Assembly: GCA_028015205.1 (NCBI GenBank)
Contig: CM051511.1
Span: 37,597,204 to 37,661,203 of the forward strand
Length of the DNA: 64,000 bases
Origin: Mytilisepta virgata
Taxonomy: Eukaryota; Mollusca; Bivalvia; Mytilida; Mytilidae
Reading direction: 5' to 3'
Shown piece after piece: positions 36,601 through 46,541 of the stretch (position 1 is the first letter of the stretch; every line of letters starts with the position of its first letter). The position numbers were made by a program, and so were the translations under genes. The notes below the pieces were generated by a model. It made no database searches and was not told where the DNA came from. It saw nothing but the letters and a program-made list of their open reading frames with translations.

Positions 36601-37015
36601 TAGATGCTGGTTCCCGGAGATTTTCTTCCGAAAGTCGTTAGTTCGGATTCTCTCTCGGCACTACGGCTTTATCTACAAAGTGGACTAAAAATACATATAT
36701 ATTTTTCAGTGAGAATTTTGGGATTAAAACCTGCTCTAATTTACACACTTTTTAGTAGTTAGCAATAATGCACTTATTTATTTATTATTTATTGCACTTA
36801 ATGTGAAAGAGTTGCACTCTTTATTCGGTAAATGATGCACCTTCGAATTAACATGCCTGCTAATCTCTTGCGTGTATAACAATTGACAATTTTAAACATT
36901 TCCTTTATTATATCTTATTTCAAAAATCCAAGAATGCGATTCGCCGTAATATTATTTCCTATGTTATTACCACTGAGTCAATGCCTCTACTGGTGCCTAG
37001 TGTATCATTAACTCA

Positions 37016-37122
37016 ATTAGGAACCAGAGTGAGTTATCTTTTCCTAACCAATGTAGGTAAGGGAGATAATTAAATTCTCTCCCTTTTGTCCTGAGGGAAT
37101 ATAACTCACTCTGGTTTCTCAT
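37016..37122. mobile_element. Small MITE with 22-bp inverted ends
   Basis: ATTAGGAACCAGAGTGAGTTAT on the left is mirrored by ATAACTCACTCTGGTTTCTCAT on the right (two mismatches). The centre is itself partly palindromic (AAGGGAGATAATTAAATTCT and CTCCCTTTT). Length is about 107 bp and it is non-coding. Confidence 0.75.
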
Positions 37123-37671
37123 TTATTGCTATAAAAATGTAAAAAAAATATGAAAATTATTATTATATAAATAAACTACGTGTACAAATGTATCTCTCTC
37201 GTGCATAGTCCGGTCCTTAGATGGCTTGGATTTTCCCTTCTTAAAATTGTTTTTATTATTTGCAAATTACAGCCATTATGAGTCAAGCAAATACATACAA
37301 CAGATGGTTCAATTATATAAAACATTAGGTTGACTCTTTGACCGATGCAGACCCTATTTCAATTCTAATGATTGTTTAATAAAGGTACGAACAGCCGATA
37401 AAAGGGTTGAGTTAGGTGTTAGAATATATTTCTGTTTATATACTAGGGGCGACACATTTTCAAAAACAGGAAATACATTTTTTTATGGTTTCAAAGAGTT
37501 TCGATGTTGTTCATTTAGTCGACAGTCTATAAAGAAATAGTTTTCGTCTTCCGCTATATCCTTTGTTCCCTAGGTATATTTTTATAGCGACCTGTTTCTA
37601 TTTCTAAACTATGGTCACTAATGCGAAATTTTGTTATGGTTTATCTGTTTTTAAAATTTGTCTGTAGTTTA

Positions 37672-38085
37672 CAGTGCATCAAATCTATTTCGGTATTTTG
37701 TGATACGTTTTATTACTTCCACAGGGTCTATGTCACTGCTGGTGGACTGTAAGTCCTCTAGGGCATTATCAGCCCAGTAGCCAGAACTTTTGTCCTGGCA
37801 TGATTCATTACTCAAATACCTTTAAATTTTCCGTTCAAAATTTGACAAATATTTTTAGAAATTTCTAAGGCTCCTTTTGATGCAGAGGTAACCCTTATAG
37901 CTAAATTTGGATACCCGTTTGTTTTAATTGTTTTGATTTTTGATGGTTGTACTTATTAATTCATCAATGTATCTTTAACCGGTTTTCCAATATTTTGATC
38001 TCGAGCACTGCTGATGAGTTGTCAATCAACGAAGTGGGCATACATTGCATCAAATTTATTTCAGTATTTTGTGATACGTTTTTTT
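37672..38085 (+). mobile_element. Retrozyme-like repeat with hammerhead H2 and direct terminal repeats
   Basis: The unit opens CAGTGCATCAAATCTATTTC, GGTATTTTGTGATACGTTTT. The ribozyme region near its end reads GCACTG (38005-38010), CTGATGA, stem II GTTG/CAAC with loop TCAAT, GAAG, TGGGCATA, then CATTGC (38043-38048) and a second copy of the opening sequence up to 38085. The homology to the downstream part of copy H3 starts at the predicted cleavage point. The spacing from the first cleavage-site base to the second is 371 bases. At 38005 the terminal ribozyme has one stem I mismatch and GAAG for GAAA, so the present copy is probably weak or inactive. No protein is encoded. Confidence 0.65.
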
Positions 38086-38089
38086 TTTT

Positions 38090-39035
38090 TTATTTCAATA
38101 CCGAACTTAGTTTTTGATTTACTATATAAGTAAATTTTGGACTCGTCAGTAAATGTTGACAATTTGTCATTTATCTTTTGAATCATTTGGTATTTGAGTT
38201 TGCTCCTCAACGATTTTTTAAATATTGTTTTGGTTTTTAACATTATAGACCCATCATCCTCGGTTATTTCCGCTTAGCGTCACTTTATCGATCTTTGTCG
38301 GAAATGGCCGAGTGATGTTCCGATTGATTATAGACCTTGAGGTGTTAATATAAATGTGCTATTGGAACATAAATTTACGGTTAATCTATTTTCTAACGCC
38401 AACAATGATAGAAAATTTAGTGCAACGGAAGATTCACTTGCGAATTGAAATGAAAAAGAAATTAAATTAATTTGTCAGTTTTGACATAATTTGTAAACAT
38501 CCCAACAAGATAATTCTTAATTGAAGAAAAAAATCTGAACCACAAACGAGGAGATCAAAACATTTTCTCTAAATAAATTTGTTCGGTGAAATGAAATGTT
38601 ATATATCAATCATGGGTTCATTAGTCTTCAGTATCGTCAGAGAAAAATATATTCGGGTCAGAGAAAAGTTTTCTAGATTGTTGTTGTTATTGGTATATTA
38701 AAACGTTTGATTGATCCAAAATGTAATAAATTATAATTTAGTTCGTAATCAATCATGTTCAATTCTGTCATATAATAACTGATTCTGATTTTCTTAAATC
38801 TAATTTCTAAACTTGATAAAATTGGATATTGATTTTTCAACATTAATATATCTCACATTAAATATGCACTATCGAACAACATCATCCAAACTCAAAACAC
38901 ATTAAACTAAAATTAAAACATCGCTTATAAGATGATTCTGCAAGCCTGAATTTAGTCCAGCTCACGAAGAGGAACACGAACAAAATGTCATTTACGATGA
39001 ACGAAAAATAAAAAATTGACTGCACATTGATTTTT
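38090..39035. other. AT-rich stretch without recognisable gene
   Basis: Bases 38150-38250 carry a diverged copy of the lead that precedes the hammerhead repeats (GAGTTTGCTCCTCAACG, TTTTTAACATTATAG) without a ribozyme core. Confidence 0.45.
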
Positions 39036-39037
39036 AT

Positions 39038-39076
39038 AAAAAAAACAAAAACAAAAACAAAAACAAAAACAAAACG
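39038..39076. repeat. (AAAAAC)n microsatellite
   Basis: About six consecutive AAAAAC units occur in an otherwise unremarkable AT-rich stretch. Confidence 0.9.
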
Positions 39077-39079
39077 GCC

Positions 39080-40165
39080 TTTCAGTACGAAAAAACAAAA
39101 TTAATAATGCAAAAGGTCGCACGAAAATAAGTCTGTAGCACGAAATGTTAGCAGTTCTTGTCCAAAATGTTGCACATGTCGAGTTACTTGTACCTGTGGT
39201 AACAATCAAGAAATCGCAAAGACATTGTGTGAAAACATATGTTTGACCTTCTTCAAGTTATTACCAAATGCAGAATGAATTTTCATGGACAAGAGAGAAA
39301 CAAAAGTGTGTCTAGGAGATGATCAGTCTTTGAAAATATGACCGTTTGTAAAAATTTTCAAACAAGACAAATTTTCCCAGAACTAACTATTTTATTCTTA
39401 TATAAGTGTTCAAAACATATAAATCAAAAGAAAAACGACCCTTTTGATTGGTCTAATTAAATAGTAGAATACCGGAAAGAAGTGTCTGTAGTGGCTACAC
39501 GAACCTACTCTCATTACTTCAACTCAAAGGTAATCACAAATATGTCTATTTCGAAAACAAATAGTTCATGCAAAACTCGGTGATCTTTGAAATCAAATTT
39601 AGAGAATCATGTTGATATCAAAGCATTGTAGCGGATTGAATCTGAGAGATTGTACGTATTTTTCATAATATTCAAACTGTGCACGAGTCAGTCTGAAAAT
39701 AGTCACGCCGTGCAGCTGAATATCTTAAAAGTTTATGGAGTACAGCATCATATAAAATCTCAAACAAGACATTTCTATTATTTAATTATGGGGATAAAAA
39801 TTCCTTTGTCAATAAATATCATTCTCCTGAGCTTGTTACATGGTACTCGAGACATTTATGAAAACAGTAAATACTAATTTATGTCAGATACTTGGTTTTT
39901 ATTGATGCTTAAGAGCTATGATTACAATCTCAATTCTTGATGTGCTATATTTCGTTCAAAATTCAATGTTAAAGTCATAAACTGGTATATATGACGGTAA
40001 AAGATACTAAATACAGATTTTTAAGAGTGCTTATTGCACATTTAAAGTCAAGGTGTGACGACAATATGCTTTAATCGCAGATATATGCAAATGAGGCCTG
40101 CCTACACATAAAACTTTTCTTTTATAATGTATTAATTACCATCTTTAAATTTTTTTTACATTACT
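39080..40165. other. AT-rich stretch without recognisable gene
   Basis: No supported feature. Confidence 0.45.
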
Positions 40166-40170
40166 ACCTT

Positions 40171-40500
40171 ACGTTATCAGCCCAGTAAGCAGACTTTTTG
40201 TCCTGGCATGATTCATTACTTAAATGCCTTTAAATATTTCGTTCAAAATTTGACAAAAATTACCAGAAATTTCTAAACCTCTTCCTTTTGATGCAGACGT
40301 AACCCTTAGCTGAGTTTGGATACCTGTTTGTTTTAATTGTTTTGGGTTTTGATAGTTATGCTTATTAATTCATCATTATATCTTTAGCGGGATTTCCAGC
40401 TTTTTGACCTCGAGCACTGCTGATGAGTTGTCAGTCAACGAAATGGCCATACAGTGCATCAAATTTATTTTGGTATTTTGTGATACGTTTTTTATAAGTT
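40171..40500 (+). repeat. Repeat with best-preserved hammerhead fold, H3
   Basis: Bases 40171-40410 parallel 37760-38000 (TTATCAGCCCAGTA, TTTTGTCCTGGCATGATTCA, TTTGATGCAGA, GTTTGTTTTAATTGTTTTG). The ribozyme follows: stem I GCACTG (40414-40419), CTGATGA (40420-40426), stem II GTTG/CAAC with loop TCAGT, GAAA (40440-40443), UGGCCA minimal stem III, cleavage triplet AUA (ending 40451) and stem I partner CAGTGC (40452-40457). All core positions and both main stems are intact. Compared with H1, stem I changes AA/TT to TG/CA and stem II changes C-G to U-A, both keeping the pairing. Confidence 0.75.
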
Positions 40501-40664
40501 ACATCAGATAAAAACGTTATATCAAAGTTTACATGTGCACGTGTCAAAAAATCTAAATTGTAGCACTTTGTCTATCTGTTTGTCCATAACACTTTTCCTC
40601 TTCCACATTATGTTTGATTAATAGTTTTGAACTTTTACACTTGAGCTTTTCTGATTCTATCCTA

Positions 40665-40830
40665 TGATGGTTTTGGCTTTCCCATTTTGGTCATTTTGGC
40701 ATTTTGCCCAAAAAGTTTTGGATTGTTGTTTTAACTTTCATCATTTTAGGCTTTTGGCACAACTGATGAGTCGTACATCAACGAAATGTTCACATCCTGT
40801 GCAAAAAAATTGGTAACTAAAAATGTTTTA
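40665..40830 (+). repeat. Repeat with hammerhead fold H4 (AUC cleavage triplet)
   Basis: The lead GATGGTTTTGGCTTTCCCAT, TTTTGGTCATTTTGGCATTT, then TTTAGGC is followed by GCACAA (40757-40762), CTGATGA, stem II GTCG/CAAC (one mismatch), GAAA (40783-40786), TGTTCACATC with stem III UGU/ACA, and stem I partner CTGTGC (40797-40802; five of six pairs). The triplet AUC is a favoured natural hammerhead cleavage site. The stem II mismatch probably weakens it. Confidence 0.65.
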
Positions 40831-41017
40831 TCAGAATTTTGTTTGATGAGCCGGCAGGGCGAGTCATATGACAGACCTAAGGAAGTCCATATTTGTTCTG
40901 TTTCCATTTTATTGTTGTTGGAACTAAGTTATATGGATAAGAACAAAAAACGGATTAAACTAACATATAAAACTATAATATGCTGTTGGCGTGGCCACTG
41001 ATGCGAGCACAGCAATA

Positions 41018-41100
41018 TCAGCCCTTTCCAGAAACTCATTTCCGGTATCACGATTCTGACTCTAAAATTATAATTTGAAGCAAGTTATTTCCCTTACTTT
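41018..41100. repeat. Single end of the TATAGCCC MITE family
   Basis: CAGCCCTTTCCAGAAACTCA, TTTCCGGTATCACGATTCTG, ACTCTAAAATTATAATTTGA and AGCAAG match the terminus of the MITE at 34481-34832. No opposite end was found nearby, so it is a broken copy. Confidence 0.75.
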
Positions 41101-41104
41101 ACTT

Positions 41105-42070
41105 ACTTCCGGCGAACGAAACTTTTCTAGCCTTAGTATGTAGTACAATATGGCTACCCCATTAAACAAAGACTTTTCTAAATGACCCATATGAAACAGG
41201 TGTGACCTGGAAAGCGAGCGAAGCGTACGGTTTTTACGTTTGCTTTGTCGGTTTTAGTGAAAAAATATTTTATTGACTTAAAACTTTTTTTTTAAAAAAT
41301 CATAGTAAAGCTCTCTAATGTTCGAAATCACGCGTTTTCTCACAGGAAGTAGTTCGATTTTGGAAGCCGCCAACTTGCAGAAAAAAAAAATAGAAGGATG
41401 AAAATAAAACAACCAAATCCAAATCTTAAATCCTATACACTATAGAGCGAGCTTCGGTCGCATATTAAAAAAAATTTGTAGTTGAAGTACACTTTAGCCA
41501 TATACAGTTTAAGCAAACAGCACTACGACTTCGCGTTGTATCAATTGCAAATTAATTCATGTTGATGCTTCATTGCCCACATTTAAATGCAACACCAGCT
41601 AAATTATTCATCATCTTCTGACGCCTTCAAAGCTGATTTTTTTTTTAAATCTTGGTAAGATATTCCGACATCCGATGAATCAGTGTACCCTAGTCTGACA
41701 GCGGACTTAACTGCGTGTTAAATTAAATGGCAAACTCATAGAAAGTCTGCAAAATATGCAATAATGCATCCCTGGTTAAATAAATAAATACAAGACCGGT
41801 GTGATTCATACTTCTGATGAATTATTCATTGCAGGAATCATATTAATATCTATCTTTAAATCGCTGGCAAATTTTAGGACTTAGAAACTGACATCTTTGA
41901 CGTTCGTTTTAATTACGGGTTATAATGCATGAATTATAATCTATTTGCAATTTTTTAAACAATGAGTGACATGTAGATTATCACATTCGGATAAAATGAG
42001 ATAAAAACAAAACAGCCAATCAAAAATCGTAAATGATCCAATGAAAACTACACTGACACCAAGATAAGCT
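41105..42070. other. No recognisable gene
   Basis: Only AT-rich sequence with A and T runs was seen. Confidence 0.45.
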
Positions 42071-42072
42071 AT

Positions 42073-42352
42073 AGTGAGCAACCATTTGATTTTTAGAAGG
42101 GGGGGGGGGGGGGGTGGCTAGGATTAAATTTGAAATAAAAAGGCAGGACCAGGATTTTGGCAAATTAAAAAGAAAGGATCACTTTAGATGTGAAAAAAAT
42201 GCAGGACCTGTGTCAATCAGGAATTATTTTGGTTTAAATGAAAATAAAAATTTAGGCCCAAAAAATAATGCAGGACCCAAATTTCGACGAAAAAATAGGC
42301 AGGATCAAACATTTGATCCTAGCCTCCGATAAAAATAAAATTGTTGCCGCCT
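42073..42352. mobile_element. GCAGGA-rich MITE (family R), copy R1, with G16 run
   Basis: The left end GTGAGCAACCATTTGATTTT, TAGAA and a run of 16 G is mirrored by the right end (CCTCCGATAAAAATAAAATT, GTTGCCGCC), and the left end is nearly identical to the inverse complement of the right end of copy R2 at 51405-51443. The body repeats AAAGGCAGGACC, AATGCAGGACC and ATAGGCAGGATC. Length is about 280 bp. It is non-coding despite a 72-codon frame. Confidence 0.65.
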
Positions 42353-42945
42353 AAGTTGCATGACGCCTTGGATTCAGGATCCACGAGAAAATGGTCGGAA
42401 ATGTTAATAACTGGAGAATAAGACGTGGGAAATGAAAGAATAGCTACGACTATTTTAAACTGTGACAAAAATATAATAACGGAAAAAACTACGACTCTTT
42501 TATACTCAGTAAACAATTTACGGAAACTGTTCATGAGGACTCTTTATCAATTCGACTAATAAGTAATCTATAATAAAATCGTTACTTTTATAATTCCACA
42601 TTACCTTGTTGAACTTATAAAAGCCTAGAGGTAAAACGGAAACGCGTGATGGTTTTAGCTCCAACTAATCCTTATATAGCGATGTCTGAAGAGTTTTAAT
42701 GCCATCAAAACAAAATATCAATCTATATATTTTCTTTATTATATATTTACCACATTCTTGAGAATTGCCATTCCCGGTTGCCATTAGGAGAATTAAAAGG
42801 AACTAAAAAATTGTTGACATTTCTTAGTTATTAACGTAGATTATTCATGACTTACGGTTTATGCAGGTAGAATTTTGTCAACTCTGCAAAATAGATTTTT
42901 CGTCATACAATTCTAAAACAAAAGACATTTCTAAAGAAAAATTTC

Positions 42946-44094
42946 TTTTTTAGCTCACTGGCCAAAAGGGCCATGCGAGCTTATGCCATCAGTTGGCGTC
43001 CGTCGTCGTTCGTCGTCTGTCGGCGTCTGTCGTCGTGGTAAAATATTTCAAGAATCTTCTAATCTGAAACTACTGGGCAAATACATTCAAACTTAAACTG
43101 AATGTTCCTTAGGGTATCTAGTTTATAAATTATATCTGAGGTTTTGATCTATCAACAAACATGGCCGCTGTTGCTAAAATTAGAACATAGGAGTCAAATG
43201 CAGTTTTTGGCTTAAATCTCAAAAACCAAAGCATTTAGAGCAAAACAGATAGGGACAAAAATGTTCAACAGGTCAAGATCTCCCAGCTATGAAATTTTCA
43301 GATGAATCGGACAACCCTTTAATGGTTTATTGCCCCTGAATTGTAAATTTTAAGGACATTTTGCAGTTCTAGGTTGTTATCTTGAATATAATAATAGATA
43401 AAGACAAACTGTAAACAACAAAAATGTTCAGCAAAGTAAGATCTACAAATAAGTCAACATGACCAAAATTGTCAATTGACCCCTGATAGGAGTTTTTGCC
43501 CTTGAAAGATTATTTACATGTAAACAGATAATAATGGTCTGACATTGTCACAGATGTTTAGGGCGTTACTTGAAATAAATTAAATGGTAGCAGTACAAGT
43601 AAAATGGAGCGTCAAGGGTCAAGGTCATTGAAAAATTCCATAGCAACCGATGAAAAAGTCCCTAGCAACAGATGAAAAAGTCCCTAGCAACAGACGAAAA
43701 AGTCCCTAGCAAATATATATATTTGGATTAAGGACCTTATAATTCACCTGTACAAGTCAAAAAGAAAGGTCAAGGGTCAGGGTAATTGAAAAGGTCCATA
43801 GCAACCGATGAAAAAGTCCATAGCAACCTTATATATTTAGGTTAAGGACTTTATAATTTACCTGTACAAGTCAAAAAGAAAGGTCAAGAGTCAATGTCAT
43901 TGAAAAAGTCCATAGCAACCGATGACAAAGTCCCTAGCAACCCTATCTATTTTGGTTCAGGATTCTATATTTTAGCTGTACAGGTCAATATTAAGGAGAA
44001 AATTGTGACAGTATACATTAAATAGCAAAAATAATCATTGATGCAAGATCTACTGGTACACAAAGGATAAAGGATCTTGGGAGCCTCTTGTTTT
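42946..44094 (+). mobile_element. AGCTCAC-type element, copy T2
   Basis: It starts TTTTTAGCTCACTGGCCAAA, AGGGCCATGCGAGCTTATGC, then a GTCGTCGTTCGTCGTCTGTC tract, and ends GGGAGCCTCTTGTTTT, matching the ends of T1 (25958-27936, opposite strand). The interior has three tandem units of about 110-125 bp at 43600-44000 built from GGTCAAGGGTCAAGGTCATT, CCATAGCAACCGATGAAAAA and GTCCCTAGCAAC. These tandem units are unrelated to those in T1, so the family keeps its ends and varies its centre. Confidence 0.75.
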
Positions 44095-44504
44095 ATGTAT
44101 ACAAGTGTATTTAAGGAAGAGATAGTTATATGGGAGCCTCGGGCTATTACCAGGTCCAGTATGGAAAAGCCATGTAATAATCTATAAGTTTTCCAAAGTA
44201 CAGGCCTCGTGATCCGATAGAAATGAAAAAATGAAAGGCAGTTTAGATCACAAGCATAAATTCACAGTTTTAGAAATTTGAATCCCAGCTGTTGAAATTC
44301 AAAATGTTACAACATTACTGCACATCTACAAACTGTGTATAACAATACTAAAAGGCAATTAAATACAAACAGTAAAAAATGAAAGGTTGAAAGTAAAGCT
44401 AACAAGATTAAATTCTTAATTTCAAAATTCTGTATTCTGCATCTTCATACAGTGTATGACAATGCTTTATAGAAATAAAATGTGTAAAAAGGGTTAGGCC
44501 ACAA

Positions 44505-44560
44505 GAAAAATGTGACGGACGGACGGTCAGACCGAGGTGATCACTTGGGAGAAAGTTCGG
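44505..44560. repeat. Short fragment of an AGCTCAC-type element
   Basis: GTGACGGACGGACGGTCAGACCG and the nearby GGTGATCAC words resemble the GACGGACG-rich subterminal tract of T1 and T2. Confidence 0.35.
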
Positions 44561-44569
44561 TGATAATAA

Positions 44570-45845
44570 CTTTTGTGAAGATTGTCATGTATTAAATAAT
44601 TTGAGAAAATCTTTGTCATCCTTCTCATTTTCTTGCTACTTAACAAAATCGGAATTTCCATTTTCAAACTTAAATATGGGTGAAAGGAACATATATGGAT
44701 CACTAGAAATGATGATAGCTGATCATACATGTACTACATCAACAAACGAACACGTGATATTTCTTGACTCCTTGGGGGCACAGGGGCTCTTAAATTTTAT
44801 ATGTTGTTTCTATTTAGCGTGCTATATGGGTATATAAAAATACAAAACAAAAATTAATACGAAATCACGCATGTTTATATTTAAAAAATAAAATGTCTGG
44901 TGTTTTATAAACATCATATTCATTTAAAAAATGTAAAAAATCAATCCGTTTTTTTCTTCAATCTTAGATTTGTTTGGGATTGAAGTAATCTATGTATTAT
45001 TTTTTAAACATTTTTAGGGGCGCTGTGTCCTTTTCACTTCTTTTCTTGGAGGCTTAGACTATAGATTCTTTATTATTTTAGTTAATGCTAACCGACGATT
45101 TGGGATATTGTTTCTAGCTTTTCATATCTTGACTGGAGAATATTGATATTGGTTCGTCAAGATGTTTTTCTTCCACTAGTGATGGTTGAATCAGTGTCGC
45201 TTGTATCATAACCTTTACTACTCCTGTTAACGCACGTAAATTTTGAAATATAAAAAATTAAATTTTATGAAAAATCCACCCTTTACCATCACGCAATGGA
45301 TACTACTACACAGATAAAAAAATTGAATGGTTAAAAATATTCTTTAAAAAAAAACATTTGCTGTCATAAACAAAATCTGACCTCGTGGATTTTGGAAATT
45401 CTCTATATTTTCATCTTAACCCTAAAAACAGAAATTATTTTCTTATTCGACAAAATTAGGTAACTGTATGTAGTTTATGTAAATGAAGCTTGGTCAATTT
45501 GTGGCGTTTTCTTTGTTTGGTTGTTCTTCAAATAATTAAGTTACACTGATAATATAGAAAAAAGAATCGACTGTCTGGTGTTTCTTTTTTTTTTGTAAAA
45601 GGCATGTATATTCTATATATATTGTTTGTTGTTGCGTGTGTACCATCATGACTAGGTCTAATTTAAACTTTAAGATGCTAGGGCTAGTGTGATAGAGCAT
45701 CCTCATCGAATGGTGCGACTCAGATGTAGGTTATGAAGAACAGCGTCACATGCTCGATACTAGAAAATTATGGCAATCATTATCAATATATTCATGATCG
45801 ATGACAACCTGTTTTTCAAGTAATAAAGGTTAGAATTTGATCTTC
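44570..45845. other. No recognisable gene
   Basis: No supported feature. Confidence 0.45.
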
Positions 45846-45849
45846 AATG

Positions 45850-45945
45850 TTTTGTGGTTTATTCCGCTTTCAACGTTTTAGGCCGGCGCACAATTTATGA
45901 GGGGTAAATCGACGAAATGTGAACAAAATTGGTATCTTGATACAA
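45850..45945 (+). repeat. Deleted hammerhead-repeat copy H6
   Basis: TTTCAACGTTTTAGGCCGGC is followed by GCACAA, TTTATGA (in place of CTGATGA), GGGG/CGAC, GAAA and TGTGAACA. The cleavage site and stem I partner are deleted and the sequence joins directly to AAATTGGTATC. It is clearly dead. A flank-only remnant (GTGCATTCAAATTGGTATTA) lies at 46103-46122. Confidence 0.55.
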
Positions 45946-46541
45946 AATTACACTAACTAGTTATATTTCTAAGAGTGGTCCTTATATTCTGACTTTAATC
46001 CAATTAGAATTAGAACAAGATGACAAAGTGACACTAATTACATTTTTTGCTTTCTAAAGTTTAGACGAGAGGCATAATATGTTGCAATATGCATGTTTAG
46101 TGCATTCAAATTGGTATTATGGAATTTAACTTTCATTTGGTCTGCCAAATATCACAATAGTAGCTACGAGTTCCGGAGAAACTTTCACAATACAGAAAAT
46201 GTTTATCATGCTCTTAAAGTAGGGTGCTTTAAGCTCACGTAATTGGTAATGTGTGTACCAGGTAAGACTGTACTGATTTCCTGTTACGGTTGTTGTTTTT
46301 CTGCTCTATGTTTTGTTTTCTGAGAGGGTGGGATTTTGTTTACTTATTGGTTTGGTCTTTGTTTACTTTTTTGTGATATTGTATCTTAATACTAACCTTT
46401 CCTTTTACTTTTCAGTGGATTAGTTTTTTTGTCATAAGACGAATTAAACTAGACATTATTTCCGGTGTAATTCAAGATCAGATAAAATGGCTTTACGATT
46501 TAAAAAATGAATGCTATAGGTGTTTTACGAAACAATTTTTA

